From the NCBI RefSeq assembly GCF_031143425.1, contig NC_090444.1, positions 62,119,533-62,183,532 of the forward strand: DNA of 64,000 nt, given 5' to 3'. Numbering within the stretch: the first letter of the stretch is position 1; each line of letters opens with the position of its first letter. The DNA is from Pleurodeles waltl (lineage: Eukaryota; Chordata; Amphibia; Caudata; Salamandridae). Both the position numbers and the translations under genes were made by a program. Positions 24,453 through 33,699 of the stretch are shown here, one piece after another. The notes under the pieces are model-generated. The model was not told the DNA's origin. It saw only the letters and a list, made by a program, of their open reading frames with translations, and did not search any database.

Positions 24453-25044
24453 TAAGTCTTAAAACCTAAGTAATAAATAAAGGTCAATAAGAACATTAAA
24501 TTCGGATCTGATGTTCATGAAGTTTCTCGCAAAGTTTCACCCGAATCCTAGAGCTGCATTGCGATGTTACTGTAAAGTAAAATTCTTGAGGTACAAAGTG
24601 CAGTGTTGCAACATTTAACCCAACCAAATTAGCATTATAAACACCAATAGGACACACCAGGGGGAAAAGGTTTTATTAGCAGCCCTCCCACCTACTTGGT
24701 TAAAAACTGTCTAATATCTTTAGTATGAGCTGGAATCTTTTTATTCAAGCTTTCGATATGCGGTTGGAAATAAAAGGGATCTGGACTAACTGAGCAGGTA
24801 AATGGTTGTTCTTTTAGCTCTTTGTAAGATGTTCTTTTAGAAGATGTGTTTTTTTATTGTTCCCTTATAGTCCACCCTTTAGCAGGGACAGGCCCAGATG
24901 GAAACAGAGTATTTAAAAGCCCCCTTTCTCTTTCCTGTTTAATGCTTACGTCCTTCCCCTGAACAGGATCTCCATTAAGAGGGGTCCGATTTCCACCTCT
25001 AAAAGATATCTAGAGTTCTCTAGCTGAGCCCCTCCCCCAAGTAC
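24453..25044. other. No recognisable gene
   Basis: No coding domain, RNA gene or inverted repeat was found in this stretch. Confidence 0.4.
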
Positions 25045-25432
25045 GGTCTTCCCAGAAAATGTTAGGTCATTCCAGATGATGGTAGGTCTTCCCAGATGAT
25101 GGCAGATCACCCAGATGATGGCAGGTCTTCCCGGATAATGGCAGGTTATCCCAGATGGTGGTAGGGCTTCCCAGATGATGGTAGGTCATCCCAGATGGTA
25201 GTAGGTCTTCACAGATGATGGCATGCCATCCCAGATGGTGATAGGTCTTCACAGATGATGGCATGCCATCCCAGATGGTGGTAGCTATTCCCAGTTGACG
25301 ATAGGTCATCTCAGATGGTGGTAGGTCTTCACAGATGATGGCATGCCATCCCAGATGGTGGTGGGTCTTCACAGATGATGGCATGCCATCCCAGATGGTG
25401 GTGGGTCTTTCCAGAAGATAGTAGGTCTTCCA
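25045..25432. repeat. Short minisatellite, about 20-bp unit with 40-bp doublets
   Basis: A basic unit like CCCAGATGATGGTAGGTCTT repeats about 19 times. In the right half it is organised as 40-base doublets alternating TCTTCACAGATGATGGCATG and CCATCCCAGATGGTG. The left half is less regular. The 105-residue minus-strand frame across it only reflects the repeat (HHLGWHAIICEDL motifs) and is not a gene. Confidence 0.9.
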
Positions 25433-26074
25433 ACAGAAAGCCCTGATGTCCTGGTTATGTGGGCTCCCTCACACCACACCTGTGATTTCAGCAGTAGACC
25501 CTGCATGACTACAGGCTATGGCTACATTCTTTCAGCATGGCTCAAGGTTATCTTTTTATGAGAAGAAAAAGATTTATTAATGCAAATCATGCAGAACTGT
25601 TCCATACGAATTAAGAATTCAATGCAGCCCGTCTAGCGTATTATTCTGCACATCTGCACAGCTTGTTAAATATATCATTATTCTGTCTCAACAAGGTTTT
25701 AATATCTTGAATAATTGCTGATAGTTACATAACAGGTTTCTGGGGCGGCTGAGTCTCTGTCAATCAACATAACATTGAACAATTTCCAATCACAGAGAAG
25801 AAATACCAACGCAAGCACAACGGTCATTCCCTAACTCGTCCAGAGGGAACAACAGGGGCCCAGGCCCTATACGTTGTCTGAAAATTCTATAAGAAACGGT
25901 TCTTTACCCCGCTTTGCTCTTTACATTGTAGACACGTCCCACTTCTTTAGAAACCAAAACAGTGATACATGGTGTTCCCTCTGCCCAGTTGTAGGGGAAC
26001 AGGAGGACAAAGCAAGTCAAACTTAATCATAGCGCTGAACAGTCCTTCCTGGTTGGCAGGCACAGTGACACTGA
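25433..26074. other. No recognisable gene
   Basis: A+T-rich sequence without domains, tandem repeats or clear transposon ends. Confidence 0.4.
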
Positions 26075-26231
26075 GGCCCATATTTATACTTTTTTAGCGC
26101 CGCATTTGCGCCACTTTTTGACGCAAAAGTGGCGCAAAGTTACAGGATACAATTGTATTTGGTACCTTTGCCCCTCTTTTGTGTCAGAATATGACCCAAA
26201 TGAGGCGCTAAAAAAAGTATAAATATGGGCC
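26075..26231. mobile_element. Palindromic MITE (GGCCCATATTTATAC family), copy 1
   Basis: The first arm starts GGCCCATATTTATACTTTTT followed by AGCGCC, and the second arm ends with the reverse complement (GGCGCTAAAAAAAGTATAAA then TATGGGCC). Centre words TTGCGCCACTTTTTGACG and GATACAATTGTATTTGG extend the hairpin. It is the same family as the element at 31,358-31,514. Outer flanks are CTGA and TCAG, so no direct target duplication survives. It is non-coding. Confidence 0.85.
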
Positions 26232-27105
26232 TCAGTTTGTTGCCACTCTATCCATCAGAGTCATCCTTAAAGGGACAGTCCAGTGAAAGCCAATGTGTCT
26301 AATACTCAATCTTACGTCATCAACAATCACCAGCAGTGGTGGTTTCTTGTTTTATGACGTCTGACTGGGCTGTGACATCATTCACTAGATGGTCTCACTC
26401 GCTCTGCCCTTCAGCAATAGAGATTGAGCCGTCCACAGCAAAAAAAATAGTACTGCGGCCGGATATAAAATGAGCTACAGATTTAGCAGTGGACAGTGAA
26501 AATCTTGTGGAAGAAACATGACATGAAGAAATGAGCCTTCTTTGTTGCAGGAGGCACAGGACATAAAGGGTAAAAGCTTTGATAATTCAGGACAGCCATT
26601 TATTTGGATCCCCTTCTTATATCAAACCCAAGACACAATTTCACCGTGAATAACTAATCACCAGTGATCTCTGAAGAAATTAAAAACCCAACCAATATAA
26701 GTTTAGATCACCAGGTTTTTCAACCCCAGACCTGCCATCCAGGAAGCTACACCACTTGCCACACTTTGAGTGAATCACTTCTCTGCACTGACTTCCTACT
26801 GACATACTACTGGGGTGCGTCATTCACAGGCGTGGAGCGTCCACCAGTCTGCGGCGTCCACTGGCATGCGTCATCAGCATGGCAGGTCTTTCGCCGATGT
26901 AAGGGGTAGGAATAAAACATGGATCAGCAAACCAGAGCCCTGACTGACCACTCCCCCTTCATGGGTGGAGCACAGCCCCCGTATCAAAATGCACCTCCAA
27001 GCAGCAGTTAACATGAGCTCACAGGAGACATTTTTTATTAATTCTGCATTGATGCAGCAGGTCTGATTTAAACCGGCATGTTCCAACTCTGAGGGACTCT
27101 CCTAG
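26232..27105. other. No recognisable gene
   Basis: Overlapping short frames at 26,664-26,909 and 26,874-27,086 have no domain. No repeats or transposon ends were identified. Confidence 0.4.
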
Positions 27106-27375
27106 AAGTCCATGCGTCCATTACTTACGTTAATGGCATTACTCCTAGTCATACTCCCTCGCCTTCCTTTAAACCAATGAGGCTCCCTGCCTCCCCATAG
27201 ACCCCTCCCTTCCCCTTAAGCCCCCACCCCCACCACCTCCTGTACAGAAACAAGCCCAAGCGGCAACTCAGGCGGTCCATACCGGGAGGGCAGGAGGGAA
27301 CGGAAACGAAGGCGAAGGAGTAGGACTAGGAGTAATACCGTTAACATAAGTAATGGACGCATTACCTCCAGTCCC
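27106..27375. repeat. Inverted repeat pair near the 3' end of the minus-strand DIRS/Ngaro-like element
   Basis: The stretch 27,110-27,175 (GCGTCCATTACTTACGTTAA, then ATTACTCCTAGTC) is reverse-complementary to about 27,300-27,372 (GACTAGGAGTAATACCGTTA and TAAGTAATGGACGC). A second, direct echo is CCTTCCTTTAAACCAATGA at about 27,163 and again near 27,383. The pair lies just downstream, on the minus strand, of the recombinase gene ending at 27,489, where DIRS elements keep their terminal and internal complementary repeats. Confidence 0.65.
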
Positions 27376-27488
27376 TCCCTCACCTTCCTTTAAACCAATG
27401 ACACATAGCAAGAGAAAACAGGAGACGGACACTGAGGTGCAACAAGTTTAATCACAACCAATAAAGACCACTGAGTCACCACCCCCTA

Positions 27489-28445
27489 TTACATCATAGA
27501 GGACAAGACATGGTGACCCAATACCGACTCCAAATTGCCCAAGTCCGGCAGTCTGTAATGACGAACAAAGGTCAAAGGTGAGGCCCAAGTCGCGGCCCTG
27601 CAAATTTCCACCACAGAAGCGCCGTGAAGCTCCGCCACCGTAGCAGCCATACCCCTGGTAGAACGGCCCTGAATCCCTTGGGGTGGAACCACCCCTTCAA
27701 AGAATAAGCCATCAGTATCAGCGAGCGAACCCACCGACTCAAGGAAGCCGTGGATGGTTTTTCCCCTTTCTGAGCCGGACCGAAATTCACAAATAGAGAA
27801 TCACCCTTACGGAAAGGAGCAACCACCCGTAGATACTCCAACAAGGCCCGACGCACATCCAAAGAATGTAACCGAACCTCCTCATCCGAGGAAGGATCTG
27901 GACAAATCGAAGGAAGGATAACCTCCTGGCGAGCATGGAAAGACAAATTCACCTTGGGAACAAATGAAGGAACCGGAACAAGCACCACTCGATCCGGAAA
28001 AACCTTATAAAAAGGAAAACGAGCAGGCCAAGGCCCCCAATTCCCCTAAACGGTGGGCCGAAGTAATGGCCACCAGAAAAAAAGTTTTCAAAGAAAGATG
28101 ACGCAAGTCACAGGCCCCCAGAGGTTCAAAGAGAGAAACAGTTAAAGCATCCAATGCCAAAGAAAGATCCCAGGAAGGAAAGGACCGCACCGGACGAGGA
28201 AACAGGTTAAGAAGACCCCGTAAAAATCGAGGCATCAAATGACGCTCATCAGACAGATTACGCCATGGATCCCTAAAAGCCTGAATCGCCGCCCACTGCA
28301 TCCTTAGAGAAACCACAGACAAACCCAACTGGGCTCCATCCTGTAAAAACTGCATCACATCAAAAATAGAAGCAGACGTAGGATCCAACCTATGTCTGAA
28401 ACACCAAGAAGAAAAAACTTTCCACTGACGACCATAAGACAGCAA
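27489..28445 (-). pseudogene. Tyrosine recombinase of a DIRS/Ngaro-like retrotransposon
   Basis: Three minus-strand frames together cover a recombinase that would insert the retrotransposon DNA circle by site-specific recombination. The first (28,445-28,005) has the N-terminal SAM-like domain and box I, SLKTFFLVAITSAHRLGEL, with the catalytic Arg kept. The second (27,988-27,572) holds the middle part (RLHSLDVRRALLEYLRV). The third (27,734-27,489) holds box II, GRSTRGMAATVAELHG, and the C-terminal Tyr in PLTFVRHYRLP. The usual His of H-x-x-R is Arg here (RSTR). At least two frameshifts separate the pieces, so the gene is dead. It follows directly on the RNase H region at 28,446-29,066, the usual DIRS order. 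Confidence 0.85.
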
Positions 28446-29066
28446 AGTGGAACGCCGTCAGGAAGCCAGTAAAGTAGAACTCAAAGCTACCGGAACCCCC
28501 AAACCTGTCAAACCCCGTTGTTCGACTTCCAGGCCGTCAAGTGCAACCGCCTCAACAACACCATCGAGAGGCAAGGAATCTCCAGAGGCGATGGACAGAG
28601 AGGAAGAGTCCACACGCGATCCGAAGCCATCAACTGAAGCAACAGAAACCAATTTGCCCTCGGCCAATGGGGCGCAATCAAGAGAACCCTGGCTTTCAGA
28701 AGACGAACCCTCACCAGAAACGCACGGAGCAACTGAAAGGGCGGGAAAGCGTACAAAAGACCTTGAGGCCAAGGGCACGACATCCCGTCCACCGCCCATG
28801 TCTGAGGACAACGAAACCGGGAGCAAAAGCGACTGAGCTTCGCATTCTCTGGAGACGCAAACACATCCACCACCGGAAGACCCCATAGGTGAACCAGATG
28901 ATGAAACAGAGACCACCGGAGGGAGAAAAGCTGAGATGAAGGAATTATTCTGCTCAGAAGATCCGCCCGAACATTGACCACCCCCCGAATGTAGGTGGCA
29001 TGCAGGGAAAGAACCCATTTCTGTGCCCAAACAAAAATCTTCCTGGCAAGGCGGAACAGCGCCCAC
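28446..29066 (-). pseudogene. RNase H C-terminal / linker region of the same DIRS/Ngaro-like element
   Basis: The minus-strand frame 28,981-28,508 reads ADLLSR near its start, then WGLPVVDVFASPENAKLSRF and a Trp/Pro-rich tail (WPQGLLYAFPPFQLLRAF, VLLIAPHWPRANWF). These are hallmarks of the RNase H C-terminal region in DIRS and Ngaro elements and match the equivalent part of DIRS copy A on the plus strand at 30,890-31,300 (WWGTPEVVLIAT). The reverse transcriptase that should precede it (beyond 29,066) is missing, so the copy is 5'-truncated. The opposite-strand frames at 28,447-28,888 are shadows. Confidence 0.75.
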
Positions 29067-29415
29067 GACCTGGTCCCCCCCTATTACTTCACCTTGTCAC
29101 ATACATATCATCACAGTCTTTAGCACCCAGTCCGACAAGCATTATTGGTGCTCCCACTCCCATGACCACCTCTTCTGATTCCCTCACTACCACAAGCAAA
29201 AGTGGCCAATGCATGCACTGATGAGTTTAACATGAGATGTGAGGCGAGGCAGGTGTATTCTCCTCCCTTTTCTTTTTTGTGATATTTAAAGGGGCTGAGA
29301 AGTCATTAGTGGAGGCTAAGGTAGACTGCCCAATAATTGGCTCACGTTCTTTACCAGTCCTGCTATATGCGGGCGCTGCGTCCTAATGGCCAGAACCGCA
29401 AATGGTCTGCAATAG
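29067..29415. other. No recognisable gene
   Basis: A short stretch between the truncated minus-strand DIRS/Ngaro-like element and the plus-strand LINE remnant. No domain is seen. Confidence 0.35.
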
Positions 29416-29680
29416 ATATTGGATGTATTCGATAAACTCATGGGGGAACTGGATCGTTCAGGCGACCTGACAAAATCATACATCATGGTGATGAGCCCCA
29501 AACTGTCAAAGTCCAGGACCGTCAACCTAAAAGGGGCTCCACTAGCTAAAGTTGAGAGAGTGCCTATCAAAGGCATTTGTTATGTGTCCCACAATGCACC
29601 TCCCCCCGCCAATGAGGACCTGGGGCTTAAATGTCTTAGCAATCTTATTGCTGTGAGCCTGCTGTTTTCATGGATTAGGG

Positions 29681-29917
29681 CAGTGGTTCCCAACCTTTTG
29701 ATTCCTGTGGACCCCCACTTTAACAATTATGGAACCCAGGGACCCCCACTGAATCATCATGGGAATCCGGGGACCCCCGTCTGAGTCATTACTGGAAGCT
29801 GGGGACCTAATTTGTCAATATTTGTTAATATTTTTTAATTTTCTAGGCTCTCGTGGACCCCCTGAGAAGGCTTCGCGGACCCCCAGGGGTCCCCGGACCA
29901 CAGGTTGGGAACCACTG
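29681..29917. mobile_element. hAT-type MITE with perfect 8-bp target duplication
   Basis: The element starts CAGTGGTTCCCAACC and ends GGTTGGGAACCACTG, which are perfect 15-bp inverted termini. Both sides carry GATTAGGG (29,673-29,680 and 29,918-29,925), an exact 8-bp target duplication as made by hAT transposases. The body carries repeated GGACCCCC words that pair across the element. It is 237 bp and encodes nothing, so it was mobilised by a transposase from elsewhere. It interrupts the LINE remnant and is therefore younger than it. Confidence 0.95.
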
Positions 29918-30513
29918 GATTAGGGTGTTCAAGGAGGAGTTAGTCCTTAATCTTCTAATTGTCTAGAGATGAATCCAGCCCTCAAAATTCCTTGGTTTAA
30001 ATACTTGAAGGAGTCTTTTACCAAGCTAGAGAGGGCGGGGATATTCCTTAACCCAGAGGGCATAACCAAGACAGACGCTAAGTGGGTCAAAGATTATTAC
30101 TGAGAAGGGGCATTAATGCTAAGGGATAAGGGCGAGATGGCTAAATCCTCTGGTCGCCGATATGTGCTTTTCTGCAACTTGGGATATTGAGCCATATTTA
30201 ATAATGGTAGAAAACAATAGGGACAGAAGTCTACTAACTCGCCTGAGGTTTAACCTGTTGCATTTGTCTCTAGGCTTTCTACTGGGATGATATGATTTTG
30301 AGTTGCTGAGTCAATGTAGATGTGATAATATGTCCCCCCAATATACTGAATATTATATGTTGTGCTGTAAATGTTATCTTGCATCAAGGATTCAATATAT
30401 TGTCCGCCTCCTCAAAGGGTCTGGTTTCAGGCAAGTTAGGCCGGCATTCTTATACTTGCAAATATTAACAGGGGCCTGGGTGATAGCTAGCGTTACTAAA
30501 TTTGTAAATGCTG

Positions 30514-30660
30514 CTATTTTAATCAGACATACCTTGGAAGAGCTTTCTTTTTAACATTGTTTTTAGTTATTTTTTTGATATAATTTCTATTTTAATCAGA
30601 CATACCTTGGAAGGGCTTTCTTTTTAACATTGTTTTTAGTTACTTTTTTGTTAATATAAT
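30514..30660. repeat. 73-bp tandem duplication near the LINE 3' end
   Basis: The sequence from CTATTTTAATCAGACATACC at 30,514 to the TTTTTAGTTA region is repeated once starting at 30,587, with only a few differences (GAAGAGC versus GAAGGGC). It is a simple two-copy local duplication in the LINE 3' untranslated region. Confidence 0.9.
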
Positions 30661-30749
30661 TTCTTATTGTATTTATTATGTATCTACTTCTGTTTTTTTC
30701 TTATAGTTTCATTTATGTTAACCAAATAAAGAAAAAAAAAAGAGATACT

Positions 30750-31357
30750 GATCCAAACATACAAGATCCGACAATGTTTTATATCAGCGAACAGGGACAC
30801 ACCTAGGAATTCTGGACGTGGGTGCAGCAGAGAAAAGAAAATACATTTTACAGCGATTCACTGTGTTCAAGCCGACAAATTAAGCAGACAAGCTTCATCC
30901 TCCCACAAGTGGGAACTCAATCAAGTAGTACTCAAACAGATCTTTGAATGGTGGGGAACACCAGAGGTAGTCTTAATCGCAACACAAGCAGATGCCAATA
31001 CTTAGCGTCAAGATGCCCAGACCACCAATCTCTGGGGAATGCCCTGTAGATAAACTAGTCTGGGACATTTGACCCCACCGCCCCCCCCCCCCTCACGGAC
31101 CCCCCTGCATCCCCTCCCCTAATGGATACCAGTGTTACTCAGGGTAATTAACAATTGCACACAAAAAAAACAAGGTGAAGCTGATACTTATTGCCCCACA
31201 GTGGGCAAGAGTGACATGGTACTCAAAACTAATACAAATGGCACAGAGAAATATTTAAAAATTACTAAAGCGGCAAGACCTGCTGTCAGTGCAAGGAGGG
31301 AGAGTGCTTCATTTGGAAACAGTCGCTAAGGTTGGCAGCATGGCTCCTGAAGGCTTA
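30750..31357 (+). pseudogene. DIRS copy A: RNase H region
   Basis: Plus-strand reading gives fragments of a DIRS RNase H domain and its linker to the recombinase: MFYISEQGH near 30,775, then HKWELNQVVLKQIFEWWGTP and EVVLIATQADANT around 30,900-31,000, then TTNLWGMPC, and later GGRVLHLETVAKVGSMAPEG at 31,291-31,350. The order and spacing match the RNase H part of DIRS copy C. Several frameshifts and stops are present. The upstream reverse transcriptase is missing; the LINE 3' tail lies immediately to the left, so the junction is a truncation or insertion point. The region continues after the MITE into the recombinase. Confidence 0.7.
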
Positions 31358-31514
31358 GGCCCTTATTTATACCTTTTTAGCGCCGCATTTGTGTCACTTT
31401 TTGACGCAAAAGCGGCGCAAACATGCAAAATACAATTGTATTTTGTAAGTTTGCGCCGTTTTTGCGTCAAAAAGCAGCGCAAATGCGGCGCTAAAAAAAG
31501 TATAAATACGGGCC
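31358..31514. mobile_element. Palindromic MITE (GGCCCATATTTATAC family), copy 2, TTA target duplication
   Basis: It begins GGCCCTTATTTATACCTTTT then AGCGCCGCATTTG, and ends with the reverse complement (CGGCGCTAAAAAAAGTATAA then ATACGGGCC). Inner arms also pair around ATACAATTGTAT. It is flanked on both sides by TTA (31,355-31,357 and 31,515-31,517), the 3-bp duplication typical of PIF/Harbinger elements. It splits DIRS copy A: the reading SMAPEGL continues after it as VWSSRLARKD. Length is 157 bp, with no coding capacity. Confidence 0.92.
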
Positions 31515-32299
31515 TTAGAGTTTGGTCATCAAGACTTGCCCGAAAAGATAATGGCAGTTCTAAGAGGCAAAAAGGCCAACAACTAGAAAATGTTATATGC
31601 CAAAGATCAGGTTTGGTACAGCCAAACACTGGACATTACTGTCCTTAAATACCTTACACATCTCCTAGACTGCGATCTTACTTACGCATTGTTAAAAGTT
31701 TACCTGGCAGAAATTGTGGCACACAGAAGGGGACATATAGGAAGCTTCTTCAGAGCACCAGTCATAAAAAGCTTCCCAGTGAGGGCAAAGAGAATTGCAC
31801 CACTCAGTCAGGTACCACCACCTACATGGAGCCTTAATCTTATTTTAACCCAACTCATGACAAAGCCCTTTGAACCGCTACACAAATCTTCATTGAAGAT
31901 GCTTACACTGAAAACTGCCTTTCCGGTATCTATGACCTCAGTCTGCAGAGTGAATGAACTACACGTGCTTACAATCCAAGAGCCATACCTGAGAATACAC
32001 ATGAAGAGTAGTTACAAGGACGGTCCCTCATTTCCTTCCCAAGGTAATTTCATATTAATCAAATGATTCAAATTCTAAGTTTTTTTTCTCCCTAGAACCA
32101 AAAAATCAACGGGGAAAAGAAAGGCGTTACTCACACTAGATGCAAGAAGAGTAATTGTCCAATATACAGTATAAAGGGCAAAGTCAAATAGGAAAACAAA
32201 ACAAATATTTGTTTCCTTTGTTAGCAGCAATCTTTGCAAACCAGTGACCAATGATACAATTTCCAAATGGTTTTCACAAACCATCCAAATGTGTCGTGC
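31515..32299 (+). pseudogene. DIRS copy A: tyrosine recombinase
   Basis: The 158-residue frame 31,590-32,066 contains the recombinase N-terminal domain (YLTHLLDCDLTYALLKVYLA, HRRGHIGSFFRAPVIKSF) and box I (LKMLTLKTAFPVSMTSVCRV, then NELHVL), with the catalytic Arg retained in CRVNEL. A frameshift follows near 32,080, and the middle part resumes in another frame (TLDARRVIVQYTV, stop, then NDTISKWFSQTIQM) to about 32,295. Box II (H-x-x-R) and the C-terminal Tyr are missing because copy A stops at about 32,300, where gag-like sequence of another DIRS copy begins. The product would have catalysed integration; this copy cannot. Confidence 0.85.
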
Positions 32300-32508
32300 A
32301 ATTGCAGAAGTACAGTGGTTCCTTGAGGACTTCCTCCCTGTTATTACGCAGGCTGTTCAAGTTGGTGGCAATGCTGTGCAATTCACCACCCCCTGTGGTT
32401 TGGATACCACGGTTTACCTAACCAGCGTGGTGGGCACCAGTGTTGGCTCCAAGGAGACACCCTGGCATGACATCCATGGGCTTCTCAGAGGACGTTCACT
32501 CCACATTA
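32300..32508 (+). pseudogene. DIRS copy B: gag fragment, left of the TTAA element
   Basis: The frame 32,244-32,591 in its middle reads CGLDTTVYLTSVVGTSVGSK, which matches the gag segment CRLDTTDLLGRA of DIRS copy C (52,820-52,849) and the sequence that follows it in copy C at 55,650 on. The gag text breaks at 32,508 in ...CACATTA and resumes at 35,576 in TTAATGGACATGC, so the 3.07-kb insertion lies exactly inside gag. The left boundary with copy A at about 32,300 is approximate. Confidence 0.65.
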
Positions 32509-32689
32509 GTCCCTCAGGTGCCCTGAATGTAATGGTTACGTCCTGGGCAGCACCGCTCGGGTGCCAGCACGTAACCGTTACGTCCAAGTAAGGGCTCTCG
32601 GGGGAAGCGGGGGCTCGCACCCCCTCTCCGCTGAGCAGGGATGGAAGGGGAATTGTTTCCCCTCCTACCCACCCTTTTTTTTTTGTTAG

Positions 32690-33420
32690 TTTCACATGAG
32701 GGGAGCGACCCCTTAGGCAAGGGTTGCTCCCCTGAGGGGGGCAAATTTGTTTTAGGCCATTTCTGTCCCCCTTGGGTGCAGATTGGCCTATTGTAATTAG
32801 GCCAATCTACGCCTAGGGGGGGGCGGAAAACCCTAGACATCAGGGATTTCTTTTCTTTTTGCTTATTTAGAGTGACCCCTTAGGCAAGGGTTGCTCCCCG
32901 GGGGGGGGGGCAAATTGTCTTTAGGCCACTTCTGCCCAGGGGGGCAGGTCAGCCTATTTTTATTACGCCAGTCTGCCCCCAAGGGGGGCAGAAACCACTA
33001 GATACCATGGATTTTTTATATTTTGTGTAAGTATCACGCAAGGGGGCAAAAAAGTTTTCAGCCATTTCTTGCCCCCTTGGGAGCAGATCGCCCTATTGTT
33101 ATTTTGCCGATCTGCTCCAAAGGGGGGGCTGAAACCACTAGGCCCTGGGGATTTTTTTTTTTTTGCGCCAATTTCATGCAAGGGCAGGTCAGCCTATTTT
33201 TGTAAGGCCCATCTGCCCCCAAGGGGGCAGAAAGCCCACCAGAGACCAGGGAAGATTTTTTTTCAAAATAGGAGGGGGAGGGCATGGCTGTACCCCCACC
33301 CCAAAGAAATGGGGCCAAAGTTGTTCTGTCCACCAGTGGGCAGATGGGGCAATTACCCCCGATCCACACCCTGGGGGGCAGAAAGTCTACTAGATGCCAG
33401 TGAATTAAAAAACAAAATAG
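32690..33420. repeat. Tandem array of hairpin-bearing units, about 125-170 bp
   Basis: About five units share the words GGCCATTTCTGCCCCCTTGG, a GCAGATTGGCCTATTG type arm with its partner TAGGCCAATCT, GGGGGGCAGAAACCACTAGA and a T-run. In each unit the two arms around CCTATTGTTATT are reverse complements (for example GGAGCAGATCGCCC with GATCTGCTCC), so each would form a stem-loop. The period varies because T-runs and G-runs differ in length. Confidence 0.8.
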
Positions 33421-33699
33421 TGGGGTGATGGCTACCAACCAGTATGGGCATGGTTATGCCCCCACCCCAACTCAAAGGGGTAACAGTCTTTCAGCTCTCC
33501 CCCCACACACTAAAACATCTTATCCCATGGCAAGCAAGAGGACATTTTTTCAACATTTTTGTGATGGAACCTTCCGGAACGGGCAGGAATCCACAAAATT
33601 CCTACCACCCAGCATTGTCTCTTCTATACCGATAAAAATGTTGCCCCACTTATCTGCCTAGAAACGTTTTTTTTTTTTCTTTTCAAACTGTCCTTTTGG

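Larger units (their letters stand above)
29416..30745 (+). pseudogene. Decayed LINE 3' half with A-rich tail
   Basis: The frame from 29,419 (VFDKLMGELDRSGDLTKSYI, then KSRTVNLKGAPLAKVERVPI) resembles the part of a LINE reverse transcriptase after the catalytic core. After the hAT MITE at 29,681-29,917 the homology resumes with RDRSLLTRLRFNLLHL near 30,215 and a C-terminal stretch at 30,303-30,554 (ILTGAWVIASVTKFVNAAIL). The copy ends with AACCAAATAAAG and an A-run at about 30,720-30,742, a typical LINE 3' end. Stops and frameshifts occur throughout. The 5' part is absent, as expected from incomplete reverse transcription. Confidence 0.55.

Noticed and set aside
25067..25384. 105-residue His/Gly/Trp-rich minus-strand frame
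   Set aside because: It is the translation of the 20-bp minisatellite.
28447..28888. Plus-strand Glu/Lys/Pro-rich frames
   Set aside because: They are antisense shadows of the minus-strand DIRS/Ngaro RNase H and recombinase region.
33023..33661. Multiple overlapping frames on both strands in the TTAA element
   Set aside because: They follow the tandem units and hairpins, are open on both strands, and have no domain.
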